Assembly (NCBI GenBank): GCA_034520215.1
Contig: JAXHNR010000002.1
Span: forward strand, 266,060-330,059
Length of the DNA: 64,000 bases
Source of the DNA: Candidatus Krumholzibacteriota bacterium
GTDB lineage: Bacteria; Krumholzibacteriota; Krumholzibacteriia; Krumholzibacteriales; WJIX01
Reading direction: 5' to 3'
The position numbers and the translations under genes are program-made. The notes beneath the pieces were generated by a model that was not told the origin of the DNA, ran no database searches, and saw nothing but the letters and a program-made list of their open reading frames with translations. Positions within the stretch are counted from its first letter, which is position 1. Every line of letters begins with the position of its first letter. Positions 9,314 through 19,248 of the stretch are shown in pieces.

Positions 9314-9399
9314 GTTTCTTAGGATAAATTTTCCGTCAGATCCTTTATTATTATGTGCTTACTGTCCGACTCGGAAAAGAAGAATTTATCCTTATATCA

Positions 9400-10056
9400 T
9401 CAATCCTCTTTCGAAAAGATAATAACGTCGTTTTCGCAGAAAAGGATCTTAGCCGGCCATCTGGCGGCCAGCCATTCAAATGTCGCCTTTGAAAAGAATG
9501 AGACGTGTGTGAGATCTTTCCTGTAGTGAGAGCTAGCGAACTCATCGGGGCCCGGAGTGAACTTTGTCATTATACCTAATTTTCCTCCGGGCCTGAGGCA
9601 GCGCCACAATCTGCTTAGTTCTTCTCCGGGTCTATGCAGGTGTTCAGCGACCTCTGTCGCCGTGATGAAATCGTACTGTTTCTTCAGAACGGATTGATCG
9701 GGGGAGTAAAAACAGTCGTACACACTCATTGGATGTCCCGCTTGTTCGAACATCAAAGAGAGTGTCGGGCCCGGCCCGGAACCGAAATCCAGCCCTTTCG
9801 CTCCCGGAGTCAGGATATCTCTCATCGGAATAAAGAGGCGGCCTAAAAAACGCCTGTAGTTTTTATCATCCGGCAAGTTCCTGTGAAGGTCGTATCTTGC
9901 CTTTTCATCTTCCGGAGATAAAAATTGCCGTGAAGGCACGAAGACCAGATTACACCTACGGCAGCGGAAGTAATCGCGGGTTTCATCACGATAAAAGTCT
10001 TTTGCTTCAGCCGCGCCGCATAAGGGGCAGATTCTGTCGCCGGTGTTTAATTTCAT
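9400..10056 (-). CDS. Class I SAM-dependent methyltransferase with N-terminal zinc ribbon
   Basis: A 218-residue protein. The N-terminus carries a CPLC...CRRC zinc-ribbon motif. A Rossmann methyltransferase domain follows with the SAM-binding loop LDFGSGPGP, an acidic strand ending in VYDCF, and a motif-IV-like ATEVAEHLHRP segment. The arrangement matches small methyltransferases often associated with sugar or lipid modification, but the substrate is unknown. The open frame extends to 10149, yet the ATG at 10056 is preferred because GGAGT lies 6-7 bases upstream and the zinc ribbon starts directly after it. The gene stands alone, with a palindromic terminator-like sequence downstream. Confidence 0.82.
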   Translation of the reverse strand: MKLNTGDRICPLCGAAEAKDFYRDETRDYFRCRRCNLVFVPSRQFLSPEDEKARYDLHRNLPDDKNYRRFLGRLFIPMRDILTPGAKGLDFGSGPGPTLSLMFEQAGHPMSVYDCFYSPDQSVLKKQYDFITATEVAEHLHRPGEELSRLWRCLRPGGKLGIMTKFTPGPDEFASSHYRKDLTHVSFFSKATFEWLAARWPAKILFCENDVIIFSKED

Positions 10057-10367
10057 GTACGTGACTCCGGTGAAAGCAGAAACGACAACCCTGTATTCAT
10101 TATAAATTCCTCGGGAGAAGTAAAGACCTCCGTTTGTGAAACAATACAAGATATGGGCTTATAATAACACACCGCGCGGCTCGCGGGAAAGCAAAGCGAG
10201 GAAAATTATTATGTTGACACCGCTTCGATTTAACCGTTAAAAGAAAGACACATCTCCGGGTGTTCTAAGGGGGGGAATTCTGACTCTTCCCGGGCGCCCG
10301 GGGGCGTTTATATCTTGAACTGTTTTCCGGCATCAAAGGGGCAAGACCGAGAAGGAGGCGGAGGATC
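10057..10367. other. Intergenic region between divergent genes
   Basis: No gene is supported. The frame continuing upstream of the methyltransferase (to 10149) is judged non-coding because of the better internal start. A polypurine stretch with GGAGG repeats at 10350-10367 serves the downstream acetyltransferase gene. Confidence 0.45.
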
Positions 10368-11180
10368 TTGACATTAATGAATAGCAGCGCGGCGGATCTC
10401 TTCTCGGGGCATTTTCAAGTGGGATTTGAAAAGCCCGAGCTTGAAATGCTCAGGCGCGTAATATCGGAATATTCTAAGATACCCTATGAAAATCTCACTA
10501 AGATCATCAATAAATTTTCCGGGGATGATTTTTCGAGCAGGATGAGAACCCCCGAAAGGCTTATGAAAGAATATATCAGCAGTAATACGGGCGGCACGTG
10601 TTTTTCCCTTACTTTCTGCCTCGGATCGATACTTTCTGACGCCGGATTCCGCTGTTATCCCGTTATGGCGGACATGAAAAAGCCGAACATACATTGCGCT
10701 CTGGTTGTTTGTGTTGGCGACAAGAAGTACGTGGTAGATCCCGGATATCTCCTCGGAGAACCGGTTGAACTAAAAGGATCGGTCGTGAAAATATCAACTC
10801 CCTTCGGATTCGCGGAATTAAGACCCAGGGGTAAAACGGGATATGATCTCTATACAGTTACAGGATCTGAAAGAAAATGGAGATACAGACTCAAGAATAT
10901 TCCGGTTTCCAAGGGGCGGTTTATGGGTTACTGGAAGGATTCTTTTTCTCAGCCGATGATGAATTCCCTTCAGCTTACGAGGCTTTCGGGGAAGGGGCAT
11001 CTATATATCAGGGACCATCATTTGAGATTTAGAAGCGGAAATAAGAAATTGAATGAGAATATAAGGAATAATATGGAGGTCAGGATCGAATCCGAGTTTG
11101 GAATACCGGCGGAAATCACCGCCCGGGCGCGAGAGCATATTGAGAGGATGAGAGAGTCATGGCGAAAGAAGAATCGTTAG
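10368..11180 (+). CDS. Arylamine N-acetyltransferase family protein
   Basis: Predicted cysteine acyltransferase that moves an acyl group from CoA to an amine. The Cys-His-Asp triad of the family is visible: Cys78 in GGTCFSL, His109 in NIHCAL and Asp124 in VVDPGY. The PYENL segment near residue 40 is also typical. At 270 residues the length is normal. The likely start is TTG at 10368 behind GGAGG; the ATG at 10377 is an alternative. The following gene overlaps it by 22 bp, so they form a two-gene unit. The natural acceptor is unknown, and distant homologues in this family also act in amide-forming natural-product pathways. Confidence 0.85.
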   Translation: MTLMNSSAADLFSGHFQVGFEKPELEMLRRVISEYSKIPYENLTKIINKFSGDDFSSRMRTPERLMKEYISSNTGGTCFSLTFCLGSILSDAGFRCYPVMADMKKPNIHCALVVCVGDKKYVVDPGYLLGEPVELKGSVVKISTPFGFAELRPRGKTGYDLYTVTGSERKWRYRLKNIPVSKGRFMGYWKDSFSQPMMNSLQLTRLSGKGHLYIRDHHLRFRSGNKKLNENIRNNMEVRIESEFGIPAEITARAREHIERMRESWRKKNR

Positions 11181-11707
11181 GCAAACGTTATGTGCCCGTG
11201 AAATTCTTCGCGGCCGTGCTTTTCAGCGGGAGGTTTGATCTTGAAAGCAGTTTTTACGGTGAGCTCGAAGATAAACTGGGAAAGGTTGATTGTTCCGGAG
11301 AAGATCATCCCTTTAACTTAACGGATTATTATAATAATGAAATGGGAGGCGGGCTTAAGAGAAGGATTGTTTCTTTCGCCGGACTTGGCCCGGCGGAAGA
11401 CCTTCCGGCCAAAAAGATGATCTCCGCCGGAATTGAAAAACTGTTCGCGGGCGAGAGGGGAAGAAGAGTCAATCTCGATCCGGGTTATATAGATTACTAC
11501 AAGGTGGTCCTCGCTTCATTCAAAGAAGCACCGCAGAAGATATATCTCTCCGGCGGCGTTTTTGCCGATATGGTTCTTCTCTTCCGGGACGGGGTTTTTA
11601 AATCACTTCCGTGGACATTCCCCGATATTGAGTTGGGACTCTATACGGATGATTTCGCCTGGATTCGCGGGAAATACAAAGAAGAACGCAGAAACGCCCG
11701 AAGGTGA
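11159..11707 (+). CDS. DUF4416 family protein
   Basis: A 182-residue protein that I assign to DUF4416 (PF14385) from its overall pattern: VKFFAAVLFS at the start, the LTDYYNNEMG motif near residue 60, and VNLDPGYID in the middle. No catalytic residues or membrane segments are evident, and the family has no known function. It overlaps the acetyltransferase gene by 22 bp in another frame, so translational coupling is likely. The C-terminus is rich in Lys, Arg and Glu. Family assignment is fairly secure; a role cannot be given. Confidence 0.8.
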   Translation: MAKEESLGKRYVPVKFFAAVLFSGRFDLESSFYGELEDKLGKVDCSGEDHPFNLTDYYNNEMGGGLKRRIVSFAGLGPAEDLPAKKMISAGIEKLFAGERGRRVNLDPGYIDYYKVVLASFKEAPQKIYLSGGVFADMVLLFRDGVFKSLPWTFPDIELGLYTDDFAWIRGKYKEERRNARR

Positions 11708-12005
11708 CGTTCGTCTTTTCCGTATCTTTTTGCGTTCTTTTTTCTACTCTGAAATCTGCAACGGGCGCTTCAAAACAAAGAAGCTGATTAATATGTGATC
11801 TGGGTCCGCATCTGACGGTCAGCGAAAGCATCTCGTTGTTAACACGGGGCTTGTAAACTCTTCACGGCGGAGGTTACGCTGAACAATTTTTGATATGGGG
11901 AAAGAGCCGCGCGGGTCAGTATGCTAAAGAGAGGGAAGCTTCTTTAAGTCAGCGGGGGAAGGGCTCATGCGCGTCAATCCATTATGTAAAGTTTCACCCT
12001 TGATA
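11708..12005. other. Intergenic sequence before repeat copy B
   Basis: About 300 bp without a supported gene. I see no clear promoter or terminator. The structured repeat begins at 12006. Confidence 0.5.
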
Positions 12006-12293
12006 TCAGGACATTCCCCGAAAATCAGGGCAATATTTTAGTAATGGCATAACTATCAAGTAATTACCCATAATGATAAGTGGAATTGATATTTAGTTTC
12101 TATCCGGCTATTGGTATTGTCAAAAACGCCGTCTATTTCCCCTGCGAGGAAATAGCGTCTCCCGCTCTTAGGGCTCGCTCTTCCCCATTTCCTTGTGGAA
12201 ATCAAGAATCCATGCCCGCTCGTCTTCCGAGAGGGTTTTGAAATACCAATAGCCGGATATACAAAGAACATGTAAAAATTGGGGAAACTCCAA
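12006..12293 (-). repeat. Structured MITE-like repeat, copy B
   Basis: On the minus strand this 288-bp element is nearly identical to copy C, apart from the H1 hairpin region where it differs most. It begins TTGGAGTTTCCCCAA (12293 downward) and ends GGGGAATGTCCTGA. The core is bounded by a perfect 16-bp inverted repeat (12101-12116 and 12244-12259: TATCCGGCTATTGGTA and its complement). It contains the CTATTTCC/GGAAATAG hairpin. I see no target-site duplication around this copy. An 84-codon open frame crosses it and is mirrored in copy C, but the base changes between copies preserve stems rather than codons. Confidence 0.85.
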
Positions 12294-12408
12294 CATATAA
12301 TTTCTTGCAATTTCGAATAGAAAACAGTATACTCGGTTTCTGCTTTGACTTTTTTTAGGTTATTTTAAAGTTTCTTGGGGTTGACGGTTTAGAATAGGGG
12401 GCAGCAAA

Positions 12409-15400
12409 GTGCTTTTAACACTTGGTATTGATATCGGTACTGTAAGTGTGAAATGGGCGCTTGCCGGGCCTACTGGTATAATAGAAAAATTGGCCGCGAC
12501 AGGCGGTAACGGGCTGGAAAAAATCAGTGAAATTCCCGGAAAAGCGGACACCGCTTTTGCCGTTTCAGAATACAGGAGAGTTGGGGGGAATCCGGTTACC
12601 GCGGTTAAGGAAACTGTCAGAAGGGTCAGCGGAGAAATCGGTTGGGAGAATATTGGAGGTATAGTTCTTACCGGTTCTTCAAGCGGTGTTATCGGGGCAA
12701 AACTCGGCATTCCGGTTGAAAACGAATTCAAGACCGTTTCAAAGGCCGTGTCTGTTCTTTATCCCGATGTTGTTAATATATTCGAAATGGGCGGAGAGAA
12801 TTCCAAATTCATCAAGATTTCAAGAGTAGACGGTGTTACCGGGATAGAGGATTATGAAACAAACGGGGATTGCGCGGCGGGTACGGGGTCTTTCATGGAC
12901 CAGCAGGCAAACAGGTTGCAGTTCGACATCGGCAAAGTAGGCGATGTCGTAATGAAGGCGGAACGTTCCCCGAAAATAGCCGGAAGGTGCAGTGTTTTCG
13001 CTAAATCCGATATGATACACGCCCAGCAGAAGGGGTATAAACCGGACGAGATACTGAAAGGGCTGTCCGAGGCGGTAGCGAGAAATTTCAAGAGCAATAT
13101 CGCGAAGGGAAAAGATGTAACCGGCAAGACGGTTTTCGCGGGAGGCGTCGCGCTTAACGCGGGTGTCGCGAGAGCGGTAAGAGAAGTTTTCAAGCTCGAT
13201 GAAGATGATTTTTTTGTTCCCGACGAGTGTGTTCATCTTGGAGCTATAGGAGCCGCTCTTTTTGGATCAAACGGGACAGGCGGCTCTCTTGACCTTATTC
13301 GCAAGGCCGTCGGACCGGATTCAGAGGAAGAAGACAGTTCGTTCCCTTCCCTGCCGAGGCTTTCTAAGAAAAATGTCAAGTTTATGCGGGATAAAACAGA
13401 AGCTTACTCCTTTGAGGATAATAATGTAATCAACGCTTTTCTGGGCATAGATGTCGGATCTGTAAGTACCAATCTGGCTCTTATAGATACTCGGGGATCG
13501 GTTATAAAGGAGATCTATCTCCGGACAAGGGCCAGGCCTATAGAGGTTGTAGATCAGGGGCTCATGGAAATCAAAAGAGAGCTTGACGGCAGGGTGGAGG
13601 TCCGCGGAGTTGGAACGACGGGGTCAGGAAGAGAACTTATAGGAAAACTTGTCGGGGCTGACACGATCAACGATGAAATAACGGCTCATAAAACGGGGGC
13701 TTCATTTGTGGCCAAGCGCCTTTTGGATACCGAGGTTGATACGATCTTCGAAATAGGCGGGCAGGACTCGAAATTCATATCTATTGAAGATAATGTGGTG
13801 GTTGACTTTACTATGAATGATGCCTGCGCGGCGGGTACGGGGTCATTTCTGGAAGAGCAGGCTGAAAAGCTGGATATTAATATAATCGATGAATTTGCAA
13901 AAAGAGCCTTTTCATCCGGGAATCCTTTGAGAATGGGCGAAAGATGCACAGTATATATGGAAAAAGATGTCACTTCATATTTAAAACGGGGAGCCGAGAA
14001 AAACAACGTTATTGCCGGGCTTGCTTATTCGGTGGTTCAGAACTACCTCAATCGCGTGGTGAGGGGCAGGAAGATTGGAAATTCGATCTTCTTCCAGGGG
14101 GGAACTGCCTATAACGATTCTGTAGCGGCCGCTTTCAGTGAAGTTCTCGGCAAGGAAATAATTGTTCCTCCGCACAACGGGGTGGTCGGAGCTATAGGAG
14201 CCGCGCTGCTGGCCAGAGAGAAGGTTCTGGCGCTTGAATCGGAAACGACCTTCAGGGGTTATGACATAAACGAAATAGACTACAGCATCCGGGAATTTAC
14301 TTGCAAGGGATGCACGAATTACTGCGGAATCCAGGAGTTTGTCGTTGAAGGCGAACGCACGTACTGGGGGGATAAATGCAGCCGTTTTCGCAGACGCGCC
14401 CAGGGTTCAAAGAAGCCTGTTATTCCGGACCTCTTGGCTCTGTATAATGATCTGTTGACGAGAGATGCCGTAAAAACAGTCGGCAGTGAAATCGGCGGAG
14501 ATATTGACTGCAGCTGGGAAGGGGGCGGAAGGGCTCCAAAAATCGGGCTTCCCAGGGCTATGTATTATTATGACAGGTATCCCTTCTGGAGTGCATATCT
14601 CAGGTCGATGGGATTTGAAGTAATAACGAGCGTAGAGACTAACAGGGAAATAGTACACCTGGGGATGAGCTCTAATGTGGCCGACCCGTGCTTTCCGGTT
14701 CAAATCGCTCACGGCCACACAGTTTCTCTCCTTGAGGAAAACCCGGATTCTATTTTAGTACCTAATGTTATCGACTCAGAGACAGATAATCCCCGAACCA
14801 AGTCCTTTCTCTGCCCCTGGGGGCAGACATTGCCGTTTGTTCTCAGAAGCACTCCCGCCTTTAGCGGCAGACGGGGCCTTATTGCCGACCCGACGGTCCA
14901 TTTCCGGGAAGGAGAATCATTTGTAGAAAAGGAGCTTTGGAAGTTTGCTAAACCTTTTAAGGTAAAGCGCAAGAGGCACAGGGAAGCTGTAAAATTGGCA
15001 TTTGCCGCGCAAAAACTGTTTCGCCGCGACCTTCAGCTGGCCGGAAGAGGCGCCCTTGATATTCTCCGCAGGAAAGATGAATTGGGAATTGTCCTGGTGG
15101 GACGGCCCTATAATATTATGGATTCCGAAGCAAATATGGGAGTGCCCGGGAAGATCAGAGATTATTACGGAATAAATGTGATTCCGTTCTCTTTCCTTCC
15201 TCTCGAAGGGATTGATATTTCGGATGTTGGATACAATATGTTCTGGAACTACGGGCGGGCTATTATGCAGGCGGCGCGTTATGTCAACAGCAATGATAAT
15301 CTTCACATGATATATATAACCAACTTCAAATGCGGCCCGGATTCGTACATAAAGTCTTTTGTAAAGCAGATTTCAACAAAGCCTTTTCTCACGCTGCAGT

Positions 15401-15582
15401 TCGACTCGCACGGCAACGACGCGGGCATTATGACGAGGTGCGAGGCTTATCTTGACAGTAAAGGAGTACTTAGATGGTGGGCGGGAAAAGAAAATCTCTC
15501 AAAGACAGAACCGTCTATATCCCGAGAATGTCGTACGGAGGATCAAGAGCCTTCGCGGCGGCGTTCAAATATCTCGGTATAG
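12409..15582 (+). CDS. 2-hydroxyacyl-CoA dehydratase-type activase (two BadF/HgdC ATPase domains + DUF2229)
   Basis: A 1057-residue activator of the CoA-substrate-specific activase family. Two ASKHA ATPase domains lie in tandem. Domain 1 starts LGIDIGTVSVKWA and contains GGENSKF, CAAGTGSFMDQQ and GRCSVFAKSD. Domain 2 (from about residue 345) starts LGIDVGSVSTNLA and contains GGQDSKF, CAAGTGSFLEEQ and GERCTVYMEKD. The conserved Cys residues can ligate the bridging 4Fe-4S cluster. A CKGCTNYC motif near residue 630 is followed by a DUF2229 domain. Such activases use ATP to inject an electron into a dehydratase or reductase partner, a strictly anaerobic chemistry. The start is GTG behind AGGGGG. 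It overlaps the next gene by 109 bp. Confidence 0.9.
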   Translation: MLLTLGIDIGTVSVKWALAGPTGIIEKLAATGGNGLEKISEIPGKADTAFAVSEYRRVGGNPVTAVKETVRRVSGEIGWENIGGIVLTGSSSGVIGAKLGIPVENEFKTVSKAVSVLYPDVVNIFEMGGENSKFIKISRVDGVTGIEDYETNGDCAAGTGSFMDQQANRLQFDIGKVGDVVMKAERSPKIAGRCSVFAKSDMIHAQQKGYKPDEILKGLSEAVARNFKSNIAKGKDVTGKTVFAGGVALNAGVARAVREVFKLDEDDFFVPDECVHLGAIGAALFGSNGTGGSLDLIRKAVGPDSEEEDSSFPSLPRLSKKNVKFMRDKTEAYSFEDNNVINAFLGIDVGSVSTNLALIDTRGSVIKEIYLRTRARPIEVVDQGLMEIKRELDGRVEVRGVGTTGSGRELIGKLVGADTINDEITAHKTGASFVAKRLLDTEVDTIFEIGGQDSKFISIEDNVVVDFTMNDACAAGTGSFLEEQAEKLDINIIDEFAKRAFSSGNPLRMGERCTVYMEKDVTSYLKRGAEKNNVIAGLAYSVVQNYLNRVVRGRKIGNSIFFQGGTAYNDSVAAAFSEVLGKEIIVPPHNGVVGAIGAALLAREKVLALESETTFRGYDINEIDYSIREFTCKGCTNYCGIQEFVVEGERTYWGDKCSRFRRRAQGSKKPVIPDLLALYNDLLTRDAVKTVGSEIGGDIDCSWEGGGRAPKIGLPRAMYYYDRYPFWSAYLRSMGFEVITSVETNREIVHLGMSSNVADPCFPVQIAHGHTVSLLEENPDSILVPNVIDSETDNPRTKSFLCPWGQTLPFVLRSTPAFSGRRGLIADPTVHFREGESFVEKELWKFAKPFKVKRKRHREAVKLAFAAQKLFRRDLQLAGRGALDILRRKDELGIVLVGRPYNIMDSEANMGVPGKIRDYYGINVIPFSFLPLEGIDISDVGYNMFWNYGRAIMQAARYVNSNDNLHMIYITNFKCGPDSYIKSFVKQISTKPFLTLQFDSHGNDAGIMTRCEAYLDSKGVLRWWAGKENLSKTEPSISRECRTEDQEPSRRRSNISV

Positions 15583-16751
15583 ATTCTCAGCCGGTTCCCG
15601 AGGGAGACGAAAGGACACTGGAGCTTGCTTCGAAGCATACGAGGGGGGATGAGTGCCTGCCCGCGAGGGTTACACTCGGCAATTTCCTGAAAATTACCGA
15701 GATGCCGGGTTTTGATCAATCGAAGGCCGCCTTCTTCATGCCGACTTCAGAAGGCCCCTGCCGTCTGGGGCAGTATGCCCCCTTTATGAAATTCGCCCTT
15801 AAGGATATGGGGTACGATGATTTGATGATCCTCTCTCCTTCGAGTAAAGACGGGTACAGGGATCTTGGCGATGTAATGGAATCTTTTGTGAAGCTCGGAT
15901 GGATGGGGATTGTAGGAAGTGACGCCTTAAGAAAGATGCTTCATAAATACCGTCCCTATGAGCAGCAGCCCGAAGTTGTTGACAGAGTCTACAAAGAAGC
16001 CCTGGAGGATTACTGCTCTGTTCTCGAGGACGGGAGTATTCCTCTCAAAGACAAACTCGGAGAGCTTGCCCTTTCTCTGGAAAGGGCGAGGGAAGCCTTC
16101 AGAGCCGTTCCGGCGGATTGGAACAGGGAGGTATTACTAATCGGCGTTATCGGTGAAATATTCTGCCGGCTGAGCACATTCAGCAATCAGGATTTGATTC
16201 GTAAATTGGAGAGGGCGGGAGGCCGGGCCTGGCTCTCTGATATATCGGAATGGGTTTGGTATACCAACGAGGAGGAAAAAGAAAGATTAAAACTTTATAA
16301 CCGCCTCTTCACGCTGGATATGGTAAAGCTGATGATGACGAAGCATATACAGAGCAAGTATGAAAAAAGACTCCTTGCCCCTTTAGAGGAGGAATTTGAG
16401 GGGATTGAAGAGCCGCATGATATAAATGAAATACTTAAACGGAGTGAAAGGTATTTGCCCGCGAGGGGAGCAAAGGGGGAGATGACTCTGAGTGTGGGAA
16501 AGGCAATCTATCTTTATGAGAAGGGGGTTGACGGAATTATTGACATAAGCCCGTTTACGTGCATGAACGGGGTGATCTCAGAGGCGGTTTATCCGGAAGT
16601 AAGCAGAGATCATGATGATATCCCCATACGCACCTTCTATTTTGACGGTACAAGCACCGACCTTGAGAATGACCTGGAAATATTCATCGAGCTTGCCAGA
16701 AATTACAATCGTAGGATGAAAAGATCCCCGGCTGAAAATAAAACAGCGTAA
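15474..16751 (+). CDS. 2-hydroxyacyl-CoA dehydratase component-like protein (HgdB/activase C-terminal type)
   Basis: A 425-residue protein corresponding to the C-terminal part of large single-chain activases and to the HgdB/FldB-like fold. It opens VYIPRMSYGGSRAFAAAF and then has RGDECLPARVTLGN, which holds a conserved Cys for an iron-sulfur cluster. Later come EGPCRLGQYAP and SPFTCMNGVI, each with a further Cys. In several relatives this region is fused to the preceding activase. Here it has its own ATG at 15474 with AAAGGAG eight bases upstream, so it is a genuine separate gene despite a 109-bp overlap in another frame. The pair should act together; substrate unknown. Confidence 0.85.
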   Translation: MVGGKRKSLKDRTVYIPRMSYGGSRAFAAAFKYLGIDSQPVPEGDERTLELASKHTRGDECLPARVTLGNFLKITEMPGFDQSKAAFFMPTSEGPCRLGQYAPFMKFALKDMGYDDLMILSPSSKDGYRDLGDVMESFVKLGWMGIVGSDALRKMLHKYRPYEQQPEVVDRVYKEALEDYCSVLEDGSIPLKDKLGELALSLERAREAFRAVPADWNREVLLIGVIGEIFCRLSTFSNQDLIRKLERAGGRAWLSDISEWVWYTNEEEKERLKLYNRLFTLDMVKLMMTKHIQSKYEKRLLAPLEEEFEGIEEPHDINEILKRSERYLPARGAKGEMTLSVGKAIYLYEKGVDGIIDISPFTCMNGVISEAVYPEVSRDHDDIPIRTFYFDGTSTDLENDLEIFIELARNYNRRMKRSPAENKTA

Positions 16752-16797
16752 CTTCAAGATAAAATTATAGATAGCGTTTAAACTGGAGGTCTTAAAT

Positions 16798-19239
16798 TTG
16801 AGAATGAATAGAGATGTATTTACCGGCAAAAAAGAAGAAGAAAAAAAAGGCTTTCAGCGAACCATATCCATCCGGGCGGCGGCCGGCTTTATGCTGGCGA
16901 TCCTTCTTATTCCTGTCTTTCTGCGGGGACAGCCGGCGGAGAAGCTTACGATTGAAAGAATGTACCGGGACCCGCGTCTTACGGGGGTATCTCCTAGGAG
17001 TTTGAAGTGGGCTCCCGGGGGAGAAGAGTTTGCCTTTATCTGGAATAGCGAAGGGGAGAGGTTTTACGACATTTATATTTATAACGTCCGAAGCGGCAAA
17101 CTCCGCAAAGCGACAGAGGCGGCCGCACTTACAGGGTCTAAAAAAGCGGTTCTTTCAAAGGCCGAAATAGACAGACTCTCAACACTGCGAAGGAAGGGCG
17201 GCGGCATATTTTCCTACCTCTGGTCGCCTGACGGGGAGAGCATCCTTTTCCCTCTGCGCGGTGATCTCTATCTGCTTGATGCCGGTTCGGGGAGTGTAAG
17301 AAGGTTCTTCCGTACTGAAGCCTCCGAGACAGATCCGGCATTCTCCCCTGACGGCGGAAAAATCAGCTTTATAAGGGATAATGATATCTGGATTCTGGAT
17401 ATCGAAAGCTCAGCGACGATTCAGCTTACCGATTCCGGCAGCGAAACTCTCTATAACGGGATGGGTGATTATGTGGATTACGAAGAAGTTGGAGTTGACA
17501 GGGCGTATTGGTGGTCACCCGACGGCTCGAAAATAGCGTATTTTCAGACAGATGTAAGTCCGGTATCGGAGCTTTTAATCCCGGATTACAGGGGGCGGTT
17601 CGTCAAGGTGCGCAAGCAGGCCAGACCGGTTGCCGGCGGAAAGAACGGGCTGAAGAGGCTGGGGGTTATAGATTTAGAAACAGAAGAGACTGTTTGGATA
17701 GATCCGGGGGTCAGGCGGGACGAGTATATACCTCAGGTTCACTGGCATCCGGGCGGAGAAAAACTCCTTTTCCTCAGTGAACCCAGGGACCTCAAAGAAC
17801 TCAATTTCCTTGCGGCCGACCCTGAAGATGGATCGACTGACACGCTTTACACCGTCAGGGACAGCAAGTGGGTAAACATTCATAATACAATTATACGCTG
17901 GGGAGAGGGAGGAGAAGTCTTTTATTTTACCTCGGAGGAGAGTGGGTGGAACCATATCTACCGCCGCGGATGGAATAACGGCGAGGTTGATCAGATAACT
18001 CGCGGTCCCTGGCAGGTTACATCGATTCAGCTTATAGAGGATGACGGGGATATATGGTACACGTCCACTGAAGCGGGGCCGGCGGAGAGGCATCTGTTCA
18101 GACTGGGCAGTGACGGGGAAAAGCGCAAGGTCACTCCCGGTGAGGGTTGGTATTCAGCGAGCGTCTCTGAAGGAGCCGGCAATACAGCTGTCATATATTC
18201 AAATCCCCTTTATCCGCCCGATATCTATATCCTCGAATCGGCAAAGGGTGAAAAGTTCGAGGGGACGGGAGAGGTGGCGGGCGCCGCGAACTCTCAAAAC
18301 GGCGCTTCTGAAATATATTATAAAAGCAAATGGACAGTTCCGGACGGCCTAGAGAGGGTTACAGATTCACCGGCGGATGATCTGGGAGAGATCGATATAG
18401 CGGTCCCCGTATATTTTACCCTCCCTTCCAAGTTTGACGGCAAGCGAATACACGCTCTCGCCGTATTTCCTCCTGAAATTAAAGAGGATGAGATTGAAGG
18501 GCTTATTTCAGGTGATTTTCAGGGTGAGCGGGAGATGAAGTTTCCGGCAATTATCTCCGTCCACGGCGGGGGATATTCTCAGTCAGTTACAAAGGGATGG
18601 CGCTGGCGCTCTCTATTTGACACATATCTCGCGGGCGGGAAGAAATATGTGATACTGGATCTGGATTACAGGGGCAGTTCCGGATATGGAAGGGACTGGC
18701 GGACAGATGTCTATCTTGATATAGGAGGGGCCGATCTTGAGGATGAAATAACCGGACTGAACTTTCTCGAAACACTGCCCGTGGTAGATCCTGACAGGAT
18801 TGGAATATGGGGATGGAGTTACGGCGGGTTTATGACGACGATGGCAATGCTGAAACGCCCCGAAGCGTTTGAAGCGGGCGCCGCGGTAGCGCCAGTGAAT
18901 AAATGGCAGAATTACGACACCCACTATACCGAGGAAAGACTGGGAATGCCCGGGGAACACGAAGAAGCTTACAAAGAAGCGAATCCTCTCAGTTACGCGG
19001 GGGATCTGAAAAACCATCTTCTTATAATCCACGGGATGCGGGATGACAACGTTCATTTTCAGGACACCGTTCAGCTTGTAGACAAGATGATCGATTCGGG
19101 TGTCGATTTTGAAGTTATGTTCTACCCCGGAGGGAGACACGGGATAAGGTCAGACGCCAGCAGGATTCATCTCTTCAGGAAGATAACGCGGCATTTTGAA
19201 AGATATCTCAGGGGCGTTCCCGATGCCGTCTGCCCTTGA
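16798..19239 (+). CDS. S9 family peptidase (dipeptidyl peptidase IV-like)
   Basis: An 813-residue serine peptidase. After a short basic N-terminus, a hydrophobic stretch at about residues 27-42 acts as signal peptide or membrane anchor, placing the enzyme in the periplasm or at the surface. The N-terminal half is a DPP-IV-type beta-propeller, with recurrent 'WSPDG'-like blade motifs. The C-terminal alpha/beta hydrolase domain carries Ser674 in GWSYGG, the Asp749/Asp750 pair in GMRDDNVHF, and His781 in GGRHG. It probably cleaves dipeptides after proline or alanine. The start is TTG at 16798, supported by GGAGG eight bases upstream; ATG 16804 is the alternative. It ends nine bases before the convergent OsmC gene. 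Confidence 0.92.
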   Translation: MRMNRDVFTGKKEEEKKGFQRTISIRAAAGFMLAILLIPVFLRGQPAEKLTIERMYRDPRLTGVSPRSLKWAPGGEEFAFIWNSEGERFYDIYIYNVRSGKLRKATEAAALTGSKKAVLSKAEIDRLSTLRRKGGGIFSYLWSPDGESILFPLRGDLYLLDAGSGSVRRFFRTEASETDPAFSPDGGKISFIRDNDIWILDIESSATIQLTDSGSETLYNGMGDYVDYEEVGVDRAYWWSPDGSKIAYFQTDVSPVSELLIPDYRGRFVKVRKQARPVAGGKNGLKRLGVIDLETEETVWIDPGVRRDEYIPQVHWHPGGEKLLFLSEPRDLKELNFLAADPEDGSTDTLYTVRDSKWVNIHNTIIRWGEGGEVFYFTSEESGWNHIYRRGWNNGEVDQITRGPWQVTSIQLIEDDGDIWYTSTEAGPAERHLFRLGSDGEKRKVTPGEGWYSASVSEGAGNTAVIYSNPLYPPDIYILESAKGEKFEGTGEVAGAANSQNGASEIYYKSKWTVPDGLERVTDSPADDLGEIDIAVPVYFTLPSKFDGKRIHALAVFPPEIKEDEIEGLISGDFQGEREMKFPAIISVHGGGYSQSVTKGWRWRSLFDTYLAGGKKYVILDLDYRGSSGYGRDWRTDVYLDIGGADLEDEITGLNFLETLPVVDPDRIGIWGWSYGGFMTTMAMLKRPEAFEAGAAVAPVNKWQNYDTHYTEERLGMPGEHEEAYKEANPLSYAGDLKNHLLIIHGMRDDNVHFQDTVQLVDKMIDSGVDFEVMFYPGGRHGIRSDASRIHLFRKITRHFERYLRGVPDAVCP

Positions 19240-19248
19240 TTCTTTCTT

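Noticed and set aside
12056-12310. 84-codon frame (minus) sharing over 40 residues with a 79-codon frame at 21918-22157 (plus)
   Set aside because: Both lie inside the structured repeat. The shared peptide just reflects DNA identity; differences follow base pairing rather than codons, and there is no ribosome site.
15474-15582. Sequencing frameshift between activase and dehydratase-like genes
   Set aside because: The downstream ATG has an excellent ribosome site, so two separate genes explain the overlap at least as well. Kept only as a point to check.
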